DNA of 6,394 nucleotides from Desulfobacteraceae bacterium (lineage in GTDB: Bacteria; Desulfobacterota; DSM-4660; Desulfatiglandales; Desulfatiglandaceae): the NCBI GenBank assembly GCA_013203065.1, contig JABMQV010000461.1, forward strand, positions 1 to 6,394, read 5' to 3'. Under the pieces are notes generated by a model. That model saw only the letters and a program-made list of their open reading frames with translations. It made no database searches and was not told where the DNA came from. Below are positions 1-6,394 of the stretch, in pieces. Position 1 is the first letter of the stretch. Each line of letters opens with the position of its first letter. The translations under genes were made by a program, and so were the position numbers.

Positions 1-305
1 TCCGTAGGGCCTCCAGCTCGGAGAGGTTTTCTCCCAATGAACCCTTATTGGCTTCTCCATGCTTTCATCAAAACCCCAAATATCGGCCACGCTACGACTG
101 CTGGTTTAGAGAGCGCCGGAAAGAAACGGCTGAACCCACGGTGCCCGAGATTATTGAAAACTTACGATCAAGGCGGTTCAATCGTCGAGGATTTTGGGAA
201 TTGCTTTCGTCTTGACTATGCGTGTCAATTGGACTAGAAAAACATGCTAACATTCACGGTACGTTACCAAACCCAACCATTCACGAGAACGGATCTGACA
301 GAAAT
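1..305. other. Unassigned region upstream of lysS
   Basis: I recognise no gene in this stretch. Two + strand frames are open from the left edge. One ends at TAG 235-237; its translation is rich in Pro, Arg, Asn and Cys and matches nothing I know. The other ends at TGA 213-215 and includes the charged stretch WFRERRKETAEPTVPEIIE. Either could be the tail of an upstream gene, but both being open at once suggests chance, and neither resembles prfB or lnt, genes I might expect near lysS in this lineage. I found no tRNA: the GGTTCAATC at 176-184 looks like a T-loop, but its flanks do not pair. A short inverted repeat (ACGAT/ATCGT, about 166-187) is too weak to call. The only signal I would defend is the promoter candidate at 212-240. 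Confidence 0.5.
212..240 (+). promoter_or_regulatory. Candidate sigma70-type promoter for lysS and the downstream genes
   Basis: TTGACT at 212-217 matches the -35 consensus at five of six bases. After a 17-base spacer, TAGAAA at 235-240 matches the -10 consensus at four of six. Transcription would start near 247, giving a leader of about 60 bases before the lysS ATG at 306. The spacing is ideal, but the -10 box is only moderate. It is the best-placed promoter-like pair I found ahead of the cluster. This is a pattern match only. Confidence 0.4.
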
Positions 306-1829
306 ATGGAGAATGTGAGTTTACTTATCCAAGAGAGGATCAATAAAGCGGAAAAATTGAAGACCATGGGGGTCAATCCCTACCCGTCAGGATATCGTCC
401 CGATATGACAATCTCAGAGGCCATCGGTCGATTTGATCATATGGAAGGAGAGACCCTGGAGAAGGAGAGCGGTTCCTATGGCTTCGCCGGCAGGATAATC
501 TCCCGTCGCGACTTCGGAAAGGCCTCCTTCATTCATATCAAGGACAGGACAGGGCGCCTTCAGGCCTATATCAGAAAAAACAAGGTGAACGATGAGGAAT
601 TCAAGGTCTTCAAGCTGATGGACATCGGGGACCATATTGCCATAAAGGGCCCCTTTTTCCGCACCAGAACCGGCGAACTGACCATCCTGGCAGAAAAACT
701 TGTTTTTCTCGGCAAATCCCTGAGACCACTGCCCGAGAAATGGCACGGGCTCACGGACGTGGAAACGCGATACCGCCAGCGATACCTGGACCTGATCATG
801 AATGATCACGTCAAAGAGGTCTTTGTGCTGAGGAGTAAGATTATACAGTCCATCAGGGAATTTTTTGTCCATAAGGATTTTCTCGAAGTCGAGACTCCCA
901 TGATGCAGCCCATACCAGGGGGCGCGACCGCCAGGCCTTTCAAAACCTTTCATAATGCCTTGGGAATGGACCTCTATCTGAGGGTTGCCCCCGAACTTTA
1001 CCTAAAGAGGCTTGTTGTGGGAGGATTTGAAAGGGTCTTTGAAATAAACCGCAATTTCAGGAATGAGGGTATTTCCATAAAGCATAATCCGGAATTCACC
1101 ATGCTGGAATTCTATATGGCCTATGCAACCTATGAGGATTTGATGACCCTCACCGAAGCGCTGTTCGCTCATCTCCTAAAGGATATTTTTGGTCTCCTGA
1201 CCATTGAATACCAGGGCAAGGTCATCGATTTTGAGGCCCCTTGGCCCAGGATCTCCCTGTTCGATGCCCTAAAGGATATGGGGGGTATCCATGAAAAGGC
1301 ATTCCAAAGCAGGGAGTACGCCGCGGAGGTGGCGATGGAATCCCAGGTCAATCTATCGCCAAAGGACGGCCATGGGACAATACTTACAAAGCTCTTTGAC
1401 CATCTGGTAGAATCTCAATTAATCCAGCCTACCTTTATCATCGGATACCCGACCGAGGTGTCACCCCTTTCCCGTCGAAACGATCAAAATCCGGACCTCA
1501 CCGATCGCTTCGAGCTTTTTATCGGGGGCCGGGAGATAGCAAACGCGTTCACTGAGTTGAATGATCCCATAGATCAAAGGGCGAGATTCCAGAGCCAGGT
1601 TGCCCTCCGAGAGGCAGGGGACCATGAAGCCCTCTTTATGGACGAAGATTTTTTGAGAGCGTTGGAGTATGGGATGCCCCCTACCGCAGGAGAAGGCATG
1701 GGGATTGACAGGGTCGTGATGCTGTTGAGCGATTCCCCTTCCATCAGGGACGTCATCCTCTTTCCGCACATGAGGTCGATGGAGACCGATTCAAGGGAGG
1801 GAGGCCCCGAGGAGAATGAAGAAAAATAG
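306..1829 (+). CDS. lysS: Lysyl-tRNA synthetase, class II
   Basis: This cytoplasmic enzyme uses ATP to charge tRNA-Lys with lysine. From the ATG at 306 the protein has 507 residues, close to the roughly 505 of E. coli LysS. An N-terminal OB-fold anticodon-binding domain spans about 57-145 ([20 protein letters not shown]). The class II catalytic core follows: motif 1 around 186-198 (FLEVETP) running into the LysRS-typical PGGATARPF, motif 2 with FRNE at 251-254 inside the [12 protein letters not shown] stretch, and motif 3 with GEGMGIDR at 462-469. These blocks are specific to LysRS rather than AspRS or AsnRS. An in-frame GTG at 222 would add 28 residues with no family likeness and lies inside the promoter candidate, so I prefer 306, although the ribosome site there is weak. 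The protein ends in a short acidic tail (GGPEENEEK). It leads a same-strand cluster with the Lol and BAM genes. Confidence 0.96.
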   Translation: MENVSLLIQERINKAEKLKTMGVNPYPSGYRPDMTISEAIGRFDHMEGETLEKESGSYGFAGRIISRRDFGKASFIHIKDRTGRLQAYIRKNKVNDEEFKVFKLMDIGDHIAIKGPFFRTRTGELTILAEKLVFLGKSLRPLPEKWHGLTDVETRYRQRYLDLIMNDHVKEVFVLRSKIIQSIREFFVHKDFLEVETPMMQPIPGGATARPFKTFHNALGMDLYLRVAPELYLKRLVVGGFERVFEINRNFRNEGISIKHNPEFTMLEFYMAYATYEDLMTLTEALFAHLLKDIFGLLTIEYQGKVIDFEAPWPRISLFDALKDMGGIHEKAFQSREYAAEVAMESQVNLSPKDGHGTILTKLFDHLVESQLIQPTFIIGYPTEVSPLSRRNDQNPDLTDRFELFIGGREIANAFTELNDPIDQRARFQSQVALREAGDHEALFMDEDFLRALEYGMPPTAGEGMGIDRVVMLLSDSPSIRDVILFPHMRSMETDSREGGPEENEEK

Positions 1830-1912
1830 GTTTCCGTCCGCCAGGATGTCCCGGAGCCTTGATTTTTTCTGTAACGGAATACGACCGGGGCAGGGATCTG
1901 AATCTGGGGACT

Positions 1913-1918
1913 GGAGGG
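1913..1918 (+). promoter_or_regulatory. Shine-Dalgarno site that sets the permease start
   Basis: GGAGGG lies nine bases before the ATG at 1928. It supports that start over the in-frame TTG at 1859, which would add 23 residues unlike any LolC/LolE N-terminus and has no comparable ribosome site. Confidence 0.7.
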
Positions 1919-1927
1919 CGTCTGCGC

Positions 1928-3151
1928 ATGCTTGAGCTGTTCCTATCATTGAGATACCTGAGGGCCAAGAGAAAACAGACATTCATATCTGTGATTACGG
2001 TGATTTCGGTCCTTGGGGTCATGGTAGGTGTTATGGCCCTTGTGGTGGTCCTCTCGGTAATGAACGGCTTTCGGGCTGACTTGATGTCTAAGATACTGGG
2101 GGTCAATTCGCATATCCTGGTACTGAGGTATGGAGGAGCCTTTGGCGATTACAAAAAGATTGTCAAAAGGGTGGACAAATTAGATGGTGTGGTGGCCTCA
2201 ACTCCTTTCATATATGCGCAGGTTATGGCAAATAACTCGGGGAATGTCTCGGGGGCGCTTTTGAGAGGGGTTGACCCAAAAAATGCCGCCAGGGTGGTGA
2301 GTTTTGAAGAGATGATAAAAGAGGGTTCTCTGGCCTCCCTTGAGAAAGACGCAGGAGGCTCTCCGCCGATTGTCGTTGGCCGTGAACTTTCAAGACAAAT
2401 AGGGATTGGGCCCGGGGATATTGTGACCTTGCTTTCCCCTGAGGGGAAGCTGACACCCCTGGGGAGATCACCAAACACCAAAAGGTTTAGGGTTACCGGG
2501 ATATTTGATTCCGGAATGTATGAATATGATGCCTCTATGGTCTTTGTCTCCCTCAAAGAGGCCCAGGATTTTCTGGCCATGGGAGACCGCGTGACAGGTC
2601 TGGAAGTCAGGGTAGACGATATCTACGAATCAGATAAGATCGCCAAACAGATTCAGGCAGATCTGGGCTATCCATACTGGACCAAGGACTGGAAGGTTAT
2701 GAACAGGAGCCTCTTTTCCGCCCTCAAGCTGGAAAAGGTCACCATGTTCGTCATCTTGACTATGATTGTGCTGGTGGGGGCCTTGAATATTATCAGCACC
2801 CTGGTCATGGTGGTGATGGAAAAGACAAGGGACATCGCCATCCTGAGGGCCATGGGGGCCTCAGCCAAGAGCATCATGTCGATTTTTATGCTTCAGGGTT
2901 TGTTGGTGGGTCTGATAGGGACAATGGCAGGGCTTGCGTCGGGATTAGGGATTTGCCACCTGCTTGGAAAATACAAATTTATCAGCCTGCCGGCGGATGT
3001 CTACTATATTTCAACGCTCCCGGTACGGGTCGAATTTGTAGATGTATGGCTCGTTGCCTTGGCAGCAGTGTTCATTTCCTTCGTTGCAACCTTATATCCC
3101 TCCTGGTACGGATCGAGGGTGGACCCGGTGGAGGCAATAAGGTATGAATGA
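1928..3151 (+). CDS. lolC: Lipoprotein-releasing ABC transporter permease, LolC/LolE family (probably LolF-type)
   Basis: This is the inner-membrane permease that, with LolD, extracts outer-membrane-bound lipoproteins and passes them to LolA. It has 407 residues; the family is about 400-415. One membrane helix lies near the N-terminus (about 20-43, ending at the family motif VLSVMNGF). A large periplasmic MacB-like domain follows (about 50-265), then three helices at about 272-296, 318-346 and 371-391. The cytoplasmic segment ILRAMGAS (to 312) is where the LolD contact is expected, and the end, PSWYGSRVDPVEAIRYE, is a LolC/LolE hallmark. Residues 175-182 (LTPLGRSP) correspond, from memory, to the E. 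coli LolC stretch FTPMGRLP in the Hook region that binds LolA. Only one permease gene is present, so a homodimer (LolF arrangement) is likely unless a lolE lies elsewhere. The gene overlaps lolD by eight bases. Confidence 0.93.
   Translation: MLELFLSLRYLRAKRKQTFISVITVISVLGVMVGVMALVVVLSVMNGFRADLMSKILGVNSHILVLRYGGAFGDYKKIVKRVDKLDGVVASTPFIYAQVMANNSGNVSGALLRGVDPKNAARVVSFEEMIKEGSLASLEKDAGGSPPIVVGRELSRQIGIGPGDIVTLLSPEGKLTPLGRSPNTKRFRVTGIFDSGMYEYDASMVFVSLKEAQDFLAMGDRVTGLEVRVDDIYESDKIAKQIQADLGYPYWTKDWKVMNRSLFSALKLEKVTMFVILTMIVLVGALNIISTLVMVVMEKTRDIAILRAMGASAKSIMSIFMLQGLLVGLIGTMAGLASGLGICHLLGKYKFISLPADVYYISTLPVRVEFVDVWLVALAAVFISFVATLYPSWYGSRVDPVEAIRYE
3130..3134 (+). promoter_or_regulatory. Shine-Dalgarno site for lolD inside the permease gene
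   Basis: GGAGG, nine bases before the lolD ATG at 3144, lies within the last codons of the permease gene. It favours this start over the in-frame ATG at 3168, whose nearest purine run is too close to it. Confidence 0.65.
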
Positions 3152-3836
3152 AAATAGCCCGGAAGAGATGCTGCGCCTCGAAGATGTCCACAAATCTTTT
3201 GCTCACCACGGGAGCTTTATTGAGGTGTTAAAGGGGGTCGATCTGGTCATGAACCCCGGTGACACGTTGGCCATCATGGGAGCGTCAGGGGTTGGAAAAT
3301 CCACGTTGCTCAACATTATGGGAAGCCTGGAACCTCCCACACAGGGTACTGTCAGATTCGGAGGCCAGGAGCTTTACGGGATGACCGAGACCAGCCTGAC
3401 CCGTTTCAGGAACAGGGAGATAGGTTTTGTCTTTCAGTTCCATCACCTTCTCCCCGAATTTAACGCGTTGGAAAATACCATGATGCCTGCCCTGATTGCA
3501 CGCTATCCCAGAAGCAAGGCCATTGAGATGGCAAAGGAAGTCTTGGTGCAAGTGGGGCTTGAGATGCGTATGACTCACCGTACAGGGGAGCTCTCAGGAG
3601 GAGAACAGCAGCGGGTGGCCATTGCCCGCTCAATCATCATGAAGCCCAGATTGATTTTGGCAGACGAACCCACAGGGAATCTTGATTGGTCGACGGGCGA
3701 AGGTGTTGCGGATCTGCTTCTCTGGTTCAACAGGGAGGAAGGGGTGGCCATGGTCATCGCTACCCACAACCACAGGCTGGCGGAAAAGATGTCCAAACAG
3801 ATGGAGATATCGGTTGGAAAACTCCGGCAGAGATAA
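3144..3836 (+). CDS. lolD: Lipoprotein-releasing ABC transporter ATP-binding protein LolD
   Basis: This cytoplasmic ATPase drives lipoprotein release by the neighbouring permease. Its 230 residues match the LolD length. All ABC motifs are intact: Walker A GASGVGKST at 46-54, Q-loop with Gln98 in FVFQFHHLLPEFNALEN, signature LSGGEQQR at 150-157, Walker B LILADEP at 170-176 with catalytic Glu175, D-loop GNLD at 178-181, and switch His208 in ATHN. The FQFHHLLPEF segment is typical of LolD within the wider MacB/LolD/FtsE group, and the end (MSKQMEISVGKL) resembles the C-terminus of LolD as I remember it. The His is followed by Asn rather than the more usual Asp, a minor variation. The start lies within the permease gene (ATGAATGA overlap), so translation of the two is probably coupled and supply of the two subunits linked. 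Confidence 0.96.
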   Translation: MNENSPEEMLRLEDVHKSFAHHGSFIEVLKGVDLVMNPGDTLAIMGASGVGKSTLLNIMGSLEPPTQGTVRFGGQELYGMTETSLTRFRNREIGFVFQFHHLLPEFNALENTMMPALIARYPRSKAIEMAKEVLVQVGLEMRMTHRTGELSGGEQQRVAIARSIIMKPRLILADEPTGNLDWSTGEGVADLLLWFNREEGVAMVIATHNHRLAEKMSKQMEISVGKLRQR

Positions 3837-3837
3837 C

Positions 3838-6394
3838 ATGAGGGACAACATTTGTTCGGGCTACACCCTGAATGGATCGCGTTGGACCTTTCTGTTGGTA
3901 GTCTTGTTTGTGGGTGTATTGGGATTCCTGACACCAAGGGGGTTGATGGCTGAAGAGAAGGGAAAGGTGGCGGTATTGCCCTTTAGGGTTCATGCCTCCA
4001 AGGTCCTGGATCATCTTCGAACCGGCTTGCAAGAAATGCTGACCCTCCGCCTGGGGAAACTGGGTTTTGAAATGATCAGCCCGAAGGTCATCAACAAGCA
4101 TCCCGGGGCATTTCTGCCTGTCCCTGAAATAGAGGATCTTTTGAGATTGGGAAAAGAGCTTGAAACCGACTGGGTAATTTCCGGAAGCCTGACCCAGATC
4201 GGAGATAAGGCCAGTCTTGATCTAAAGATGGTTGATGTGTCAGGAAGCAGACCACCTTTTTTTATGTTCACGGTAGCGGAAGATATTGACCTGCTGGCCG
4301 ATGCGGTCAAGCGAGTTGCTGTAAGCATCGATCATAAGATTACTGGAGTGGTCCAGATAGACTCACTTCAAGTGAGAGGCAGCCACCGCGTAGAGAAAGA
4401 TGCCATCCTGGCCGTGGTAAGGTCCAAGGTCGGGGACAAGCTTGACTTTGGTACGCTCGATAAGGACCTTAGAGATATCTATAAGATGGGTTTCTTTAAG
4501 GATGTCAAGATGGAGACCGAAGACGGTCCGAAAGGGAAGATCGTCACCTTTATCGTAACTGAGAAACCCTCCATAGGGAAAATTGTATTTAAGGGAAATA
4601 AAGAGATGGATGGTGATGACCTCAAAAAGGAAGTGGGGATAAGTCTCTACTCCATCCTTGACAACAATGATATAAGACAAAGCATAAACAGGCTGAAAGA
4701 GTTCTACCGGCAAAAGGGATATTATAACGTAGAAATAAAAGAAAAAACCGAACCCCTCCCCGATAACCAGGTGAAGTTGGAATATGACATTGATGAACAT
4801 GAAAAAATATACATAAAGAAAATCCAATTCGTTGGAAATACTGATTTCGATACCGATGAACTCAAAGGCGTGATGGAGACAAGGGAAAAGTGGTTTCTTT
4901 CATGGATCACCGGGAGGGGGCTTCTGAATAAAAAGATGCTGGAGTTTGATGCCCACAAGCTGACCTCTTTCTACCACAATCACGGCTTCATCAAGGCGAA
5001 GGTAGGTGAACCAAAGGTAACCTATGACAAAAAGCTGGACGGTTTGGTGGTAACCATAGAGATCGACGAGGGGCCCAAGTACGGGATCGGTAAGGTGGCT
5101 GTCGAAGGGGACATGATAGAACCTGCTGATGAACTCCTGAAAAAAGTCCAGATCGGAAAGCAAAAGGTCTTTAACCGGCAGATCGTGCGGAGAGATGTCT
5201 CGGCCCTCAGGGAAGTTTACACGGATAAGGGTTATGCCTTTGCAGAAGTGACGCCCATAATCAGGGAGGGGAAGGAGACCCAACTGGCCGACGTCACCTA
5301 CAAGATCTCCAAAGGGAAAAAGGTCCGCTTTGAAAGGATAAATATTACAGGCAACACGAGGACAAGGGATAAGGTTATCCGGCGTCAATTGAAGGTAATT
5401 GAGGGCGAGGATTTCAGCGGAAAGGGCCTGGAACAAAGCACGGCGAATCTCAATCGTCTGGGTTTTTTCGAAGATGTGGAGATCAAGACAAAGAAGGGAA
5501 GCAGCGATGACAAGATGATCCTGGATGTTAACGTGAAAGAGAAGGCCACGCGTACATTCAGTGTTGGTGCAGGGTATAGTTCGGCCTATTCGGCCTTTGT
5601 CATGTTCCAACTAGCCGATGATAACTTCTTGGGGTACGGACAAAAGCTGCAGGGGACCGCCAGGATTGGCCTTACTGCAAGTGAGTTTGATATAAAATTT
5701 GTTGAGCCATGGCTTTTTGATAGGCCCCTTTCCCTGGGCCTTGATGCCTACAAATGGAGCCAGGAGTATACCGATTACTCTCGAGCCAGTCTTGGCGGAG
5801 CTGTCAACCTCGGATCTCCTTTGGGCATCGATGCCTATACCAGGGGTTCGGCGTTGTATGATTATGACGATGCAAACATCTCTGACGTCGCACCGTATGC
5901 ATCCCAGTCGCTTAAGGATATGATAGGCCGCAACGTGACCAGCAGTATGACTTTCCGTTTAAGACGCGACAGCAGGGACAAGCGCTTCAATACCTCCAAG
6001 GGTTCCGTGAACAGTATATCCCTTCAATATGCCGGGGGAATCCTGCAAGGGGATGAATATTTCAACAAATACCGGGCTCAATCTGCCTGGTTTTTCCCGT
6101 TTTTCTGGGACACGGTCTTCATGGTACGGGGTCAGTGGGGCTATGTCCAAAAGCGGTCCGGCGGGAAATTATCCGTCTTTCAAAAATTCTTCCTGGGTGG
6201 CATCAATTCTGTCCGCGGCTTTGATTATCAGAGCATTTCACCCATCGATGAAAAGACCGGTGATAGGGTAGGCGGTGAAATTATGATGGCCTACACCGGT
6301 GAATTCAGTTTTCCCCTGCTCAGGGAACAGGGCTTGGTGGGACTTGTATTTTTTGATGCCGGTAATGTATGGGCACAGAACCCCCCCCCCGGCA
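3838..6394 (+). CDS. bamA: Outer-membrane protein assembly factor BamA, with extra N-terminal domain; 3' end missing
   Basis: This is the Omp85-family core of the BAM complex, which folds beta-barrel proteins into the outer membrane. The frame is open to the window edge: 852 complete codons. A signal peptide covers 1-38 (hydrophobic core about 17-31, likely cut at LMA|EE). Residues 43-168 form an extra TolB/FlgO-like domain, listed separately. Five POTRA domains follow at about 171-244, 245-323, 324-414, 415-495 and 496-571; the last contains LNRLGFFEDV at 538-547, a strong BamA signature. The barrel begins near 572 and includes the essential loop-6 motif VRGF at 792-795. The sequence stops after LVFFDAGNVW, which corresponds to the FFWDMGTVW stretch of E. 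coli BamA, so about 50-60 residues should remain. The ATG is one base after the lolD stop and has no clear Shine-Dalgarno site, which suggests coupling to lolD. The protein is longer than the 810-residue E. coli BamA mainly because of the added domain. Confidence 0.95.
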   Translation, partial: MRDNICSGYTLNGSRWTFLLVVLFVGVLGFLTPRGLMAEEKGKVAVLPFRVHASKVLDHLRTGLQEMLTLRLGKLGFEMISPKVINKHPGAFLPVPEIEDLLRLGKELETDWVISGSLTQIGDKASLDLKMVDVSGSRPPFFMFTVAEDIDLLADAVKRVAVSIDHKITGVVQIDSLQVRGSHRVEKDAILAVVRSKVGDKLDFGTLDKDLRDIYKMGFFKDVKMETEDGPKGKIVTFIVTEKPSIGKIVFKGNKEMDGDDLKKEVGISLYSILDNNDIRQSINRLKEFYRQKGYYNVEIKEKTEPLPDNQVKLEYDIDEHEKIYIKKIQFVGNTDFDTDELKGVMETREKWFLSWITGRGLLNKKMLEFDAHKLTSFYHNHGFIKAKVGEPKVTYDKKLDGLVVTIEIDEGPKYGIGKVAVEGDMIEPADELLKKVQIGKQKVFNRQIVRRDVSALREVYTDKGYAFAEVTPIIREGKETQLADVTYKISKGKKVRFERINITGNTRTRDKVIRRQLKVIEGEDFSGKGLEQSTANLNRLGFFEDVEIKTKKGSSDDKMILDVNVKEKATRTFSVGAGYSSAYSAFVMFQLADDNFLGYGQKLQGTARIGLTASEFDIKFVEPWLFDRPLSLGLDAYKWSQEYTDYSRASLGGAVNLGSPLGIDAYTRGSALYDYDDANISDVAPYASQSLKDMIGRNVTSSMTFRLRRDSRDKRFNTSKGSVNSISLQYAGGILQGDEYFNKYRAQSAWFFPFFWDTVFMVRGQWGYVQKRSGGKLSVFQKFFLGGINSVRGFDYQSISPIDEKTGDRVGGEIMMAYTGEFSFPLLREQGLVGLVFFDAGNVWAQNPPPG
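3964..4341 (+). other. TolB/FlgO-like N-terminal domain within BamA (residues 43-168)
   Basis: This segment starts with KVAVLPF, has an amphipathic helix with Leu repeats (LQEMLTLRLGKLGFEMI), then LGKELETDWVISGSLTQIGDKA, a VDVSG turn and a final helix (ADAVKRVAVSI). That order (VAVLPF strand, helix, strand, 'lg..l..d.vi.Gsl...g' strand pair, VD..G turn, closing helix) is the pattern I associate with the TolB N-terminal, FlgO and CsgG-like periplasmic domain group. It lacks the POTRA pattern seen in the five following repeats. Its function in BamA is unknown to me; a periplasmic docking role is only a guess. Confidence 0.65.
6381..6390 (+). repeat. Run of ten C inside the bamA reading frame
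   Basis: Ten C in a row encode the end of Asn and then Pro-Pro-Pro, followed by Gly, just after the conserved barrel strand FFDAGNVW. Four bases later the window ends. The frame stays open through the run as written. Such runs are prone to slippage and to base-count errors in sequencing, so the frame beyond this point is uncertain. Confidence 0.9.

Noticed and set aside
170..190. tRNA T-arm-like string GGTTCAATC
   Set aside because: The flanking bases do not form a five-pair T stem, and no acceptor, D or anticodon arms are present nearby.
222..305. N-terminal extension of LysS from the GTG at 222
   Set aside because: The added 28 residues do not resemble LysRS, the start sits inside the promoter candidate and lacks a ribosome site; the ATG at 306 gives the normal family length.
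414..953. Open frame of 179 codons on the - strand
   Set aside because: It is antisense to the conserved LysS core and its translation shows no recognisable motif.
1830..1880. Possible intrinsic terminator after lysS: T run at 1863-1868 and the inverted repeat TTCCGT/ACGGAA (1832-1837, 1874-1879)
   Set aside because: The T run lies inside the loop, not after the stem, and no stable GC-rich hairpin directly precedes it.
1859..1927. N-terminal extension of the permease from the TTG at 1859
   Set aside because: The extra 23 residues are unlike any LolC/LolE start, while the ATG at 1928 has a strong GGAGGG site and begins the family's N-terminus.
2953..3147. Small + strand open frame of 64 codons
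   Set aside because: It is an alternate frame inside the conserved C-terminal part of the permease gene, without its own ribosome site.
4900..5610. Long open frame of 236 codons on the - strand
   Set aside because: It lies wholly opposite the POTRA coding region of bamA, has no family likeness, and the + strand frame is certain.

Overview
The window carries four genes, all on the + strand, packed head to tail: lysS (lysyl-tRNA synthetase), one lolC/lolE-type permease gene, lolD (the matching ATPase) and a bamA that runs off the right edge. The base composition is middling. From memory, the order lysS-lolC-lolD-bamA and the form of the BamA protein fit Desulfobacterota (former Deltaproteobacteria, such as sulfate reducers or syntrophs). 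This placement is an inference from gene order and protein style; no marker in the window proves it. The proteins imply a Gram-negative cell with a lipoprotein-sorting Lol system and a BAM machine.

Layout: bases 1-305 hold no gene I can name. They contain a fair sigma70-type promoter candidate (TTGACT, 17 bases, TAGAAA at 212-240). lysS follows at 306-1829. A gap of 98 bases with a good Shine-Dalgarno site leads to the permease gene at 1928-3151. lolD (3144-3836) starts inside the last codons of the permease gene. bamA starts one base after the lolD stop and stays open to the end of the window (3838-6394, 852 complete codons). It is cut off near the end of the barrel, just after a run of ten C.

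How the genes work together: the permease and LolD form the inner-membrane ABC machine that lifts mature lipoproteins out of the inner membrane and hands them to a LolA-type carrier. BamA folds beta-barrel proteins into the outer membrane, and in most bacteria it works with lipoproteins that the Lol route delivers. The two processes depend on each other, and the lolC-lolD-bamA genes are tightly coupled here. LysS is a general translation enzyme placed at the head of the cluster.

Most notable is the BamA. Between its signal peptide and five POTRA domains it has an extra domain of about 125 residues resembling the N-terminal domain of TolB/FlgO-like proteins. I see no mobile element, CRISPR array, RNA gene or defence system, and no wholly new system; this is mainly a conserved housekeeping region.
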